A stretch of DNA of 64,000 nucleotides from Lindgomyces ingoldianus (lineage: Eukaryota; Ascomycota; Dothideomycetes; Pleosporales; Lindgomycetaceae), in assembly GCF_010093535.1 (NCBI RefSeq), contig NW_022985199.1, forward strand, positions 62,001 to 126,000, in the 5' to 3' direction. The position numbers and the translations under genes are program-made. Below the pieces are notes generated by a model that searched no databases, was not told the origin of the DNA, and saw nothing but the letters and a program-made list of their open reading frames with translations. Of the stretch, positions 1 through 10,943 are shown one piece after another. Numbering within the stretch: the stretch's first letter is position 1; each line of letters begins with the position of its first letter.

Positions 1-1364
1 GCACGCGACAAACAATTACTTCTCGAATCAAGTTCCTTTGTTGAAGTAGACAGTGTTCAGATGGGCGCAGCTTTTCGGCTGGTGTGATTCAAGAGACGAA
101 GGCTCCAACATCCCACAGTCTTTTTGTGGGTGCAGAATGTGTTTCAGGGGGGGCTGAGACAAAAGGCTCCTTTGTTTGTGATGGCCTCGGGGGTTGTGAT
201 ATCCTTTCATAGCGTGAAGCCTTTTAGGTTCTCATCACACGCTATAGGACGCTATGGCCGTCCAAGACGACACCGGCCTGCCGTTTTCTCATGTGTGCTG
301 TGTGGCGAAGGAAACGGCAAACGTCCCTTTCCGTTGCTCTCTCTCCGCGCTTTTAACGAGAAAGAAAACGAATGTGCATATTGAACGCGTGAACTCTCAG
401 GGGCGGCCTGTCTTTCGCCTTTGCTCTGTTCGTGAAAAAAGTGTGACAGTCCAGGGGAGGCATGCGAGAAACCCGACAATCACAATTGTGGGCACATCAT
501 GGGCCAATGGAGGATAGCTTAGGCCCTGGTGAGCCGTTCCTGCGGGTCTACACCCGTGCGCCTTCAGCGAGAACGATCTAGCGTCCTCAGGGAGTGTGCG
601 TCGAGATTTATGTTCGAGGAGAGCGCGGCCCAGATTCGCGGCCCAACCTCCCTCTCGTTCTTCAACTCCCGTTCCCCTCGTCGAGCGCGTCGCAAAATGC
701 CAATTGTCTTCGCGGAGAACCACATTCCTTGAACTGGCAGCGCACCAGCTGCTGCGGCATCTTTTACGGCCCGAGCGCATTGCTACAGTGACGTGGAATT
801 GGCTTCTTTTGACCGCCTATTGCTCACTCTCCGCCCTCACTCCCAATTGTTGACCGTGCAAGAGACCTCGAGCCTTGGAACCACTTCAGACACGATATGG
901 ACCCACAGTCTGATCCTCTATCTAGCGACTTCCCTCCGCAGTTCAACCGCGACGCTGCTGGTACTTCGTCAGTCTGAACACCGACAAACCGTTAGCTTCT
1001 TTGCACATCACGCTTCTCCTCAATCGCACTTGACCCCGCGTATTTTTCACTTCTTCAATTCTCCACGATCACTGGATTCACTCGCACACTTGGTCATACT
1101 CGGTAATCGTCCCACGACCGTACCCAGCTGCCGAACTCATAGCAAGTCTGGCCCCGTTCAGCCTACATTATTCAAGCACAAGACGGGAAATATCTACAAG
1201 ACCAGCAACCTGGTTGGCGTGGGCACTTTGCCTCTCTTGTGAATACAAAGACTCTGTGCAGTTCTCCCACCATATCAGAAGACACTACCTCCTCGTTCAC
1301 TTCAGCTTCTAAAGCCTTTCGCTGCTTTGTTTCACTTCAACCCACGCTCACTCAACACTCAAAC
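1..1364. other. Gene-free leader/promoter region of the first gene
   Basis: No reading frame here shows protein-like composition; the overlapping frames on both strands are short and low in complexity. The last part is pyrimidine-rich and leads into the ATG at 1365, so it probably holds the promoter and 5' leader of the coiled-coil gene. The frame of that gene stays open upstream to about 1239, but only a GTG lies there, so the upstream codons are taken as leader. Confidence 0.5.
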
Positions 1365-3050
1365 ATGTCAACACCAAACTCGCGCAGATCGGGCCGGGGC
1401 ACCACACAAACACCTCCTGCATCGAACCCCCCGCAATCAGCTACACACCCCAACTCTGCGCCTTTCATGGAGGCAAAATCGGAGTACCTACGTAGTGCCC
1501 TTGAAGCCAGGCGCGCCAAAGATGCGCCTGTCCCCCCTCCTACCGACCATCAACCACCTCCAAGACCAGCTTCTGCCGCGTCGACAGTCGATCCTTGGCT
1601 TAGTAACGTGGAATTCGAAGAGGAGATCCCCAAAGTCCCTCCCATCCGTCGTACGCGGAGGCCGAGCGAAGGGGTTGGACCACGCATCCCCACCTACCGA
1701 GATATGCAAGCGGATATGGAGAAACGGGAAAATATACTGTTGGATATGAATCTTAAACTGGAGCTGCTCAGGAAGCAGAACAACGAGCTCAAAGACAAGC
1801 TGGAAGCAGCCGACAAGCGCATCTATGAGCTCGAAGCTCTGGAAGAAGAGAACCGCGAGCTTCGGGAAGACTGTAACCATTTAGAGCTCAAACTGCAGGA
1901 TATGGACGAATTAGAAGAGGAGAATGCGCAGCTCCAGGAACAGAACACCGAAACCCTTAAGATTCAAGAAGAAACGGTCGCAGAAATGGAAAAGCTGAAC
2001 ACTGCCATGGACGAAGCTGCCGACATGATTTTCCGATTGGACACAGAGAATTCTCAGCTGAAGAAGGAGAACTCAGACCTGAAACTGTTAGTTGCGCGCA
2101 ATCGCTCAAGCTCCGAGGAACCAGTATATTATAGCGCCGATGGCGAAGGAAGCCCTCCACAAGGATATCCGACACGTGTCTACAGCATTGATGAGGCACG
2201 TCCGTCGACAAGCAATTTTGACTCTGACTACTACAGTCAGCCCGCATCGCCGCAGGTCAAGCCAACAAAGGAGGCAAAACAGTTCTCAGAGCATGCGAAG
2301 AAATTTCAAGAACTGAACCAAAATGGCCAGTACGCGATCCAAGAGCTCAGGAAGCGCGCATCTGAAGTATCCATAACTAGCAGGCGAAGGTCGGCATCCC
2401 CAGTCCCAGAGGTCCCCCAGATTCCGGAGAATTTCGCCAAAATCAGCGAATCTAAACGCGAGTCTAAGCTAGTCAAGCGGACACCGGGACGACATCGCTC
2501 ACAAGGCAATGAGCCAGCTCCAGTTAGGGCCGTTCAAGAGAACCCCTCAAGGCCTGGTACTTCTACACCTCGTACTCCAACCTCAGCGAAGGGCGGGCTT
2601 CGTGAACTCTTTCACTCGGGGCACTCTCTTAGCGGATCACGGCCAACATCGAGCTATAAGAGTCCAACTGCATTCAAGGCATCAAGAACCCCAGATGCAC
2701 AACCATCCTCTCTCTTTGCCCCACCTCGACACAGCAGCCGCTTTGCTCCCACTTCTAGCTCCGCCGAACAGCTGAGGATTGAAACAGACTCCTCAGAGTG
2801 GGCTGAGATACCCCCTCCACCATCTGTTATCTCTGAAGATCTAACCACTGAAATAGATCCACGAGAGGAGTGGTGGAAGAGAGACAAACGGCTCGAACAT
2901 CCCGGGGCTCGAAGCCTATTTGCTCCATCTCCCCTGGTCGGAAGTAGGGCAATGCCGGCGTCTTTGGGGACTGATTTCTTATTCAATGCGACAGAGGGTG
3001 AAGATGAGTTTATCAAGAGAACACAAAATCATCTATCGAGAAAAAGGTGA
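1365..3050 (+). CDS. Coiled-coil protein with centrosomin N-terminal motif 1 (Cnn_1N), probable MTOC/spindle-pole-body-associated protein
   Basis: This is a single-exon gene of 561 aa starting at MSTPNSRRSGRG, the first ATG in the frame. The first 100 residues are proline/serine-rich and disordered. Then comes a charged helix, roughly residues 125-250, opening with EKRENILLDMNLKLELLRKQ and continuing in Leu/Glu heptads; this opening is the Cnn_1N signature found in proteins that tether gamma-tubulin complexes to microtubule-organising centres. The C-terminal 300 residues are a low-complexity Ser/Pro/Arg tail rich in S-P and T-P sites, a likely phosphorylation target. The large fungal members (Mto1, ApsB) are much longer, so this is a short paralogue whose exact role is unknown. 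Family is known knowledge; location at spindle poles or septa is inference. Confidence 0.75.
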   Translation: MSTPNSRRSGRGTTQTPPASNPPQSATHPNSAPFMEAKSEYLRSALEARRAKDAPVPPPTDHQPPPRPASAASTVDPWLSNVEFEEEIPKVPPIRRTRRPSEGVGPRIPTYRDMQADMEKRENILLDMNLKLELLRKQNNELKDKLEAADKRIYELEALEEENRELREDCNHLELKLQDMDELEEENAQLQEQNTETLKIQEETVAEMEKLNTAMDEAADMIFRLDTENSQLKKENSDLKLLVARNRSSSEEPVYYSADGEGSPPQGYPTRVYSIDEARPSTSNFDSDYYSQPASPQVKPTKEAKQFSEHAKKFQELNQNGQYAIQELRKRASEVSITSRRRSASPVPEVPQIPENFAKISESKRESKLVKRTPGRHRSQGNEPAPVRAVQENPSRPGTSTPRTPTSAKGGLRELFHSGHSLSGSRPTSSYKSPTAFKASRTPDAQPSSLFAPPRHSSRFAPTSSSAEQLRIETDSSEWAEIPPPPSVISEDLTTEIDPREEWWKRDKRLEHPGARSLFAPSPLVGSRAMPASLGTDFLFNATEGEDEFIKRTQNHLSRKR

Positions 3051-3411
3051 ATGAAGGCCGTTGGCGCTAGCGGATCGGTTTGCGGTACTTTGAATTTGGC
3101 GTCGACACTGGGATTATTTGGCGTTTGTGAGAAATGGGCGCTCTGCAAAGATATTAGTCGGGATACCAATCGGATGGGGCGGATATTTCCTGATTGCAAC
3201 AAACAGCATTTCGTGCCAGTCTCTTATTAGGCGCGTTTCCCGCAAAATCTTGTATTATTAGATGAAAGGAAGCAGTTACAGATGTTACCGTCCTGCTCCG
3301 AAATGTGCCGACACGTGACTTCCCGCCACCTCAAGCTCCGCAACTGTGGCACCTCCGACCACCATCTTCCACTTCCCCCTCTCCCGGAACAATGACACCA
3401 CCACAACCACC
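3051..3411. other. Intergenic region between two head-to-tail genes
   Basis: There is no gene here. It must hold the terminator of the coiled-coil gene and the promoter of the Dsc2-like gene; CA-rich sequence precedes the ATG at 3412. Confidence 0.4.
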
Positions 3412-4435
3412 ATGATAACCTCAGGCTTCACCAATGCGCCTGTTTCGCAGTTCCTTGTCTATTCGACTGTCATTGGCGCGCTTGCCGCTAGCTTGACAGA
3501 TACAAGGTACTATATTCACATTGAGGTCGTTCCGCATATCTGGAACTATGGCCAGTTCTGGAGGTTCCTGACCTGGCAGGTATATGGCACATCTTGAACC
3601 GGAATTCAAAGGAGCTGGAAGGACTGACGGCGGCGATAGGTGTGCTATACGAATTCGACAGAGGTCATATTCGCGGTTCTGTCGTTTTACTACCTGCGCG
3701 TCGTCGAGCGACTTTGGGGCAGTCGGAAATTCGCTGTACGTTGTATTCCCCCACTGCCATTTTCTAAGGGACCGAGAGTAGAAAGCTAAACGTGAATGTA
3801 AATGTATACAGTCCTTCCTCCTCTCCACCCTGCCATACACAACACTCCTCCCACCCCTCCTCCTAACCTTCATCCTCCGCCCTTTAACCTTTGGCCGCAT
3901 AAACCGCCTCCCGGCAGGCCCGACCTCCATCATCTTCGCGCTCCTCGCCCAATACTATGCCGCCATACCATACACATATCGCTACCGCATTTCGCCGTTC
4001 GCGCCCAACCCCAACCCCACCTCATCGCAAACGAATGCGCAAGCAGCAACCTCCCTGTGGGCGAGATCTATTACTTTCACGTCGAAGTCAACATCATATT
4101 TATTACCGCTTCAACTCGCGTTCTCCCAATTCCCAGGCTCCCTACTTGCTGCGGCTGTCGGTTGGGCGGTTGGCACGGCGTATAGACGTGATGTCCTGCC
4201 TTATGCGTCGAGCTGGCGGATACCTGGGTGGATGGTCGGCGAGGAAAGGAAACGTGGGTTTGAAGGATTGAGGGCCAGATTGGATGCTGAGAGGGAGAGG
4301 GATGGTGCTGGGGTTGGTCTTGCGAGCGGGATTTTGGCAGGGGAAACGGGAGGTGCTAACGTTAGGGGAAGAGGTGCTGCTGCAAGGAGGACGTTGGGGG
4401 AGATGGTTGCTGAGCAGTTTAGGGGAAGAGGTTGA
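3412..4435 (+). CDS. dsc2: Rhomboid-like pseudoprotease, Dsc E3 ligase complex subunit 2 (Dsc2/DscB) homologue
   Basis: Three exons, 3412-3579, 3640-3735 and 3812-4435, join in phase 0 to a 295-aa protein. The introns are 60 and 76 nt with GT-AG ends. The N-terminus contains TNAPVSQFLV, VVPHIWNYGQFWRFLTWQ and TNSTEVIFAVLSFYYLRVVE followed by RLWGSRKF, the pattern of fungal UBAC2/Dsc2-type rhomboid-like proteins. Several hydrophobic helices follow, with IPGWMVGEERKRGFEGLRARL at the cytosolic C-terminus. In fission yeast and Aspergillus the Golgi Dsc complex ubiquitinates membrane proteins and activates the sterol regulator SREBP. No serine-histidine protease dyad is apparent. I see no C-terminal UBA domain: the protein stops after a glycine/arginine-rich tail ending EQFRGRG. 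An upstream in-frame Met (3346) gives a poorer N-terminus. Confidence 0.82.
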
Positions 4436-5554
4436 GAGGTGGGGAAAGGAATTGGGATTATCATGGGGTTTTGGAGGTTAGAGAAGCGTGAGTCAGGAGG
4501 TGGGGGACGAAGTCCGTCGTAGGCACTTTCATATCCTTATCGAGCATAAGATTGTCGTGTTTTCCTCTAAGGCAGTTTGTGTCTTCAAGCTAGGGCGACG
4601 ACATCGGGTGGGGTTATCCCTATCCTGTCTGAAGCTGTTCCCCTAGTCACGAATGCGCGGGTATGTCGATTCAGAAAGATCGCTGATGTCGGCCACACCG
4701 AAAATCCCGCACGACAGGAAGCTATTCAATCCACCTAAGGACTAGATATTGGTTAGAACATTTAAAGAAAGCTATCATCCCCACTTTGAAGCTGCAATGA
4801 GTGTGAATCTCTATGTTGTTCATGCAGGAACACAGTGGCTTATCCTCCCTGCTTCCTTCAGGTACATATCCATCATCGCATCGGGAATCAAAAGCAGGAA
4901 TCAATGCAGGTGCCGACGTACAGGCGACTCTTTATACCACAACCTAGATGGGTTTAGACAACACCTGGCGAATCAGAACAGGGTGCGAAGAGGAGGAATA
5001 CGACGAAGGAGCGAAATGGTGTTTGGGCGTGCGAGACATACTTCAGACAGCTTTAAGGTGGAATGGGGCCTATGGTCTATTTTATAAGCAATAGATGGAT
5101 TGAGAGAGGAGGAAGAGGTCGAATGGTATGCCGTTCCGAAGAGGGGGAGGGAATAAAGACAGGGAGATGGGATCCTGCAGGCATAGTAATGGGGGATTGA
5201 GAGAGGAGCGGGGTTGAGACACGTTTTATAGCATTCGGGAGAAGAGGGAAATGGTCTGTTTCAACCCCAAAGCCGCACAGCAACATGGTGTCTTTGCAAA
5301 CGAAGTCGGCGCAAGCAGCACTGTAATATTAGTAACGACGACTTAGAGCGCATCTGCACCTTCTGTTCATCTTGTTGTGTGTATGCTCTCACGAATGTGG
5401 GACCCACCTGCAGCTATATCGATCCATCAGGGTCCCTTGTGTGTGTATTGGCCTTTTTAGTTCTGTTAAGCGTGCTGTCGGCAATTCAGACTGGACTAAC
5501 ATGGTCATGCTGGTATCTCCAGAAGTCCCACAGGTTTGCCCAACTTCCAATGAC
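4436..5554. other. Gene-free region
   Basis: Frames on both strands are short with no recognisable domain. A purine-rich stretch lies at about 5095-5250. A frame at 5379-5657 contains one hydrophobic stretch (SLVCVLAFLVLLSVLSAI) but has no convincing start or partner exon. Confidence 0.35.
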
Positions 5555-6120
5555 CTTGTCAGCCATTATCCTTTTCGACGGGACTGGGGAGGACTTCTTT
5601 TGTTCTACTACCCTCTACCTTTCTTTCACTGAAGTTTGCGATCGAAATCAGGTCTAGAGACAATCAAGACGTCGCCTTCTACTATGTTGAAGCAGCTGTA
5701 GGGGCATATGACCGGAGCAAATGGGCGGTAGATCTCAACATCTTGAACGTTTTTAAATATCCTTTCTCCCGGATTATGTCGGAGTGTAAGAAGCCCTACA
5801 AATATCCCTTACTGCGAGAAGAATTTCACAAGGTTGCGTCAATCGATAGCTGGGAAGGGCTGCTTTATAACCCACCCGATGTCAGTGCTATGCGCGCAAG
5901 AGGAAATTGGCAAGCCAAGCTTGCCGCGACCGCGTTTTCTATTCAACAGGGATATGAGACGCGTATTGTCCCGGACAAAACGTATTGGACGTGTCCTTTA
6001 TCATTGAGGAGAATCCCACGAGCCAGTGGGAAAAAATCCTATGACGCCGTTGCATTCCGTAGAGAAGGATCTGACAGAGAGGCCGAAGAAATCGCTGAAG
6101 CTCCCTCTACAAGGGATTAG
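5555..6120 (+). CDS. Possible exon or gene remnant, unrecognised
   Basis: A frame open from about 5555 to a TAG at 6118-6120 encodes protein-like sequence, including VAFYYVEAAVGAYDRSKWAV and a later stretch WEGLLYNPPDVSAMRARGNW. The first good ATG is at 5776, giving 114 aa; the protein-like part begins upstream of it, so a 5' exon is probably missing from this model or the gene is a relic. The last 40 residues are charged and less natural. I recognise no domain. Composition with several Trp, Tyr and Phe argues against random noise, but nothing here proves expression. Confidence 0.3.
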
Positions 6121-7014
6121 ACCAGGCCCATTGAGGGGGTAACCAAAATTCTGGAAGCGGGCGGGCTGTGAGCGGAGGGGTGGATTTGGACCACCAGGAT
6201 ATCGTCTACATTCTTTAAAACACGGGTTTCGCTGTCAACTTGACCGTCTTCTTTGCTGGTTAGAACAAGTGCAACTTTGTTCTAAAACAATGATGTAAGA
6301 TAAAGGAATGCAAAAAAGGCTACAATTATCCTCCTGTGATGAACATGGGTTTTCTTTAACGCAACCATACTCCATCCAACTGGTGAATTTGTTATGGGCT
6401 GTCACTTCCTGCCTCTGCAATGTCTAGGCATTTAGCTAGGAAGAGGACGAGAAGCAACCCTTCCCGGTGCGAGCAAAGCTCGTACTTGCACAAAAACCGC
6501 AGCGTCACATTATCCGACAAACGTGAAGTTTGGGGTTCGTAATTCTCTGAGTTTTTGGTTGGGGGGTGGAGGTTTGGGCCAATGCCGTTTAAGCTTTCTC
6601 AGGTTTAGCGCCTTAGAAGGGAGTCCAGTTTGGTCACTGTAGTCAGCAGGTCTTGGAATAGGAACTGACTATGTGCAAAAGAGAATTAATGGGTTTTATG
6701 GTGTTAAAGTGCTGAATCATATACCAGCAGGAGGATGACCCTGGAGTGGTATTCCCAGAATTAAAGGAAGGGAGATACGATGCTATCGTCTAGTCTAATC
6801 TCCAGCTAGCCCCTACAAAGCAAGCATTTCCACTCTCGAGCTGATCGTGGGAAGCACATCACGGAACACTGGCAGCTTCATCCTAGCCACGCATAATTCT
6901 TACCGAAATCGCGAGGAGAAAGTCATAGGATAGCAGTATTCTACCCCAAGGGTGAATGTCGAAGCCTTTACCCGCCCTAAGAATATGCCTCCACACCCAG
7001 TCCTCAGAACAACA
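6121..7014. other. Gene-free region
   Basis: No frame of note is visible. It lies downstream of the doubtful frame and beyond the 3' end of the SET-domain gene, so it is expected to hold a terminator for that minus-strand gene. Confidence 0.4.
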
Positions 7015-9299
7015 TCATTCCTGCATCTCCTCTGCGGTCACATCCTCAAGCATCCATTTTTCCTCCTCCCCGATACAATGCATATACATGCAATACCTCT
7101 CCACCTCCAGCCTTTCATGATCCGGTAGCCTCAAAGCCTCAGCCTGCACCACCGTCACAGCCCAAACAATCACCTTCTCTCTCAGCCGCGATATAGGGGG
7201 ATCTGCGTGGTTTCCTAGGGAGTCGAGGGCCGCAACAGTCTCCCAAGGCTTACTCCAGTCGTCGAAATTGCTTGAGAATTCGAGCCTTGATTGAAGATGA
7301 TTTACAGCGTTGGCGGCTTCGGTGATGGGTGGGGAGGATAAGTCTGCTAAGGGATAGTAGGTAAGAAGGTCTTGGATCCACTTGTCAATGGTACTTTTTG
7401 ACTTCTGAGTCGTTTTAGATTCACTGAAGAAGTTGTTAGCTGGAAAAATCCTCCGTGGCTCGGACAGGCAAAAATCGGAGATAAGCCAGGAGGTTTTGTA
7501 AGGAGTGAAACTCACAAGGCGATCGCGAAAAAGAAAATGAGCGTATACATCCACATCTCGTCTTCACAGTCGCTATTCCCAACTTCATCAAAATCCTCGG
7601 CGACAAGCTGACAAAATTTCGAAATGCCTTTTATGAAACCCTGGTACTGCATGGGGAAGTCGGCTTCGAGCTGAGAAAAGGCCTCCATGACAGTGATAAT
7701 TTTAGGTCCACCCACTGTGTCTCCATTCATGATCGTGTTCTTGTACAATACAGCATTTAGTTCTTTGTGGATAGACTCAACAACCCTTAATTGGCCGTCG
7801 CTATACATCTTTGCGAACACTTGCCTCGGGTTTTGTGGCGGAGGAAGCGCATAGGAGCCTGATACTTTGTCGCATAGAGTCTTCATAGCAGCGAGGAGCC
7901 GGTAAATGATAGCTACTAGTATCCTTCCATTACGTGTGGGATGTAGTTCTAACCGGGGCTTGATATTTCGTTCATGCATGAGCCGCAGCCAGGTAATATC
8001 TGTCAAGAACGGGGGGATGCCTCGAAGGAAGGGTGGGATGTTGCCAACCTGACCATTGCCACCATGGCGTGGATATAGGTAGTCTCGAGCAAGTAAGAAG
8101 TGAGGTTGACCTTCAGCATCCTCTAGTTCGTCTGGTGACCACTCTTCTGCTTGCAGTAAAGGGCGGATTTCATCTGGAATGCGGATCTTGACGGCGTATG
8201 CGTCGACCAGGCTGCCTGGAACGCAGAAGCCGTAACCTAAGAGCAGCTCTCCGTTTCTTTTCGGGTCATAGTTGTTAAAAATCTCTGCCCCAGCCTCGAT
8301 TTCGTCGAGGATGTTGAGAGAAAATGCACTCTGCTGACTAAAATCCCAATCGACCTTGGCCTCCATACAATGATTAAGAAAGTCTACAACGGGAAACAGT
8401 ATCGGGTTGTTCTCAATGTGGGGCAAAACGCGCATGGATGCAAACGAGCGGGAGCTCATGATTGTCGCTGCCCACTTGAACGAAACTCTAGACGAAGTCA
8501 GTGGAAATTCTAGGGGCACGGTCGAGCTCTGCCTTGGTAAGTGCTATAAATCCTACGTAGTATTACATTAGACAACATAGCGGCGGCAATGGAGATAATG
8601 TTGTCCCCAGTGGGCGCTAGGATACTTACGAAGATGGCGAGCAAGAGACCCTGTGGGCTCCCCAGCCGATGCTCAGGCGTGTACTTACATATCATATTTG
8701 GAGATTTCCAGGACGCTTATTCCCGCTTCCTTCAGGGTAGACAGTGCTTCCCTCCACTCATTCTGCCAGAGAATGTGCTTCTCAGAAGTTGCTTGGACAA
8801 GATTAGTGCCTTCGAGGTATTTCAGGTCTTCTTCAGAGAACCAGACGGGAGTGTTCATCTCTGCAGGAGATGGCAGACAGGCAATGTACGGGAACCAGTG
8901 CGAATGTCTCTCCAGGCTGCGCTGTTCGATGAGGACAAGGTACGATAGCACATGATTGGGCAATTTGCCAAGGCACTTCTGAAGTGGACTCTCAACATGA
9001 TGAACATGGTCTCGAGTGTGGTCGAGATTGAGGTAGGAAAGCGTAAGCTTGAGAGGACAGACAGCGACAGTGGGAGAGGAGAGTTTACAAGAAGCTCGCA
9101 CATGAAAGCCGCTCGTCTTGTTGTGAGTTATGTAAACATCAGGGTTCAGCCAGCCTCCGTTCAATGGATCCGTGAACCACTCGTGGACCTCTTTAACCAA
9201 ATTCGTCTCAGAATCGTCAGCATCAAGACTTGGCTTCTGGCGTTTATGTGACGCCTTTGAAATTGGTCTGCTTGGAGCAAGTCGTTTCCCAGCTTGCAT
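7015..9299 (-). CDS. SET-domain protein-lysine methyltransferase of the Rubisco-LSMT/SETD3/Rkm type
   Basis: Exons 9299-8689, 8487-7516 and 7423-7015 join in frame (phase 2 at both junctions) to 663 aa; introns are 201 and 92 nt. The N-terminal part carries the pre-SET region with VHEWFTDPLNGGWLNPDVYI near residues 38-57. After intron 1 come the SET motifs: WAATIMSSRSF, PVVDFLNHC and FNNYDPKRNGELLLGYGF, matching the NHC and NY boxes that bind S-adenosylmethionine and the catalytic tyrosine. The C-terminal half fits the helical Rubisco-LSMT substrate-binding domain. Relatives methylate ribosomal proteins, elongation factors or actin; the substrate here is unknown. Exon 1 is joined directly to exon 2 because the phase fits and the junction reads KYDIVSFKWAA. 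The start is the first in-frame ATG. It is divergent from the gene at 10944. Confidence 0.82.
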
Positions 9300-10943
9300 C
9301 GTGGCCTTTGGGGGTCTCGACTGTGTGTCTGACGAGAGAGTCGGTGATGAGCTGGCTCGATTGAGAGGAGATTGGACGGGGGAACTTCATACCTTCGTAC
9401 CTGCGTCCTTAGAGAGCTTGAGGATGTGCTTGTCCTGCTGACATGACTCGGACTCGTGAGATGAGCGTCACCAGCAGCGGACATCCACGGAAGCTGTCGG
9501 TTTGAGTAGTCGCCGAGTAGACGAAATTCGAGACAGCGGGGGGGGGGAGGGGCAAGCAACATGCAGAAGAAGTGCATGAGCGGAAGATGCAAGTTGTCCG
9601 TATGCGGTGTGGTGGTGTTGGTGTTGGCGCACAGAGTCGGTGACGGGGAGGGGGGTGTGGAGAATTTGCTCTTGGAAGTCACATCCCAAATCTACCGGAC
9701 GTACTATTCACTCACCCGCAGAGACTATAGGAAAGGACAAGCCTTCCACGCCGGTGTCAAAGATGTTAAAAACGCCTAGGCTAGCCTGTAAGGCCATATA
9801 GAAATGGTCAAAGGATTCAAATCAAATATGTCTCTGGAGCGCGGCCCTTTGCCGATGCCTGCCTGCCCCAACCTGAAACCAATCCAACAGGCCAATTGTT
9901 GCCCCGCCATTACGACCATTAGTTACAAGGACGACAAACGCGCGTATTCCCTCTGTGAGTCTATCGGTGCTTGGACTAAGTGTCCTGGCTCTATGCCGTT
10001 CCCCTAGGCACATGTTCACTCCCCCGCGACCACCCGGAAGCCTGCGGAAGCACTTGTCTCTCTCCTCTCCACTTGCTCTGGCGCCACCATGCTTTCTTCG
10101 TCAACCAGCGCTCACCTCACCGGAAATATACGTCTAAGTAAGCCGCCCCAAGAGCCACATCCATGGGGCCCTCTTGCAGTTCGAGAAGTTCGAGGGGCAC
10201 CGTCGGCGACCGACCGATGAGCAACATTTTACCCTCCGCTCTGCTGGTGAGTGGCCTTTATACAGATTTGGTCTGAGAAGCGATACGCTAGCCTGCACTG
10301 CGTGAAACAGAGGAGTGAGAGCCAATGACGGCTGCACGCGAGCGACGGTTGCTGGATGCGGCTCGTGTTTCGCTTTAGTCGTGGATGCTTGTTGGTTCAC
10401 ACAACAGGCCCCGGAAGGATTGACAGCGGACGCTTTGCCGTGCTTCGCCTTTTTCAAGCGCGAGCGGACGAAGGAAGCCTCATGGTGGTACAGCCGGACA
10501 GAAAATGATTAACAGGTCCCTTTGAACCACGCCTGACATGGGCTGAGAGGAAATTCCGCAAGATCCGCCCCGTCCCCTCACTCTTCTCTCTCGCTCTGCC
10601 CTCACATCCCCAAAGTCGCCTATGTTGAGAGCACTCAATTACATGCGAGGAGCTGCTCTGCATGTGTGGACGTGAGACCCTGCATAATTAGGTGTGGCTT
10701 GTAAGTCAGCCCTGTCATCTTGTCCGTATCCACGTATTGTGGATGCGAGGGCCATGAACCTCAAACTTTCAGCCTTCAGCCCACAGCCTTGACCAATTCC
10801 ACACAAAAGCCACGGCCGGCCCGGAAGGGGTCGGCTCCCAGCTGCCTCAGTCCTATCCCCTCAAAACAAGCGACACATCCTCCTCTCACTGACTGCTCCC
10901 TCAGCATGCACCGTCATGATCCCTAGCGGAGGCAGTCATAGTC
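9300..10943. promoter_or_regulatory. 1.6-kb divergent intergenic region
   Basis: It separates the SET gene (-) from the gene at 10944 (+), so both promoters must lie here. A run of guanines at about 9538-9547 followed by AGGGG lies some 240 bp upstream of the SET start. No frame in the region looks protein-coding and no specific binding site can be assigned with confidence. Confidence 0.45.

Noticed and set aside
8510..8695. 61-codon frame within the first intron of the SET gene, as an extra exon
   Set aside because: Joining exon 1 directly to 8487 keeps phase and gives the expected family sequence; a mini-exon here would add unrelated residues.
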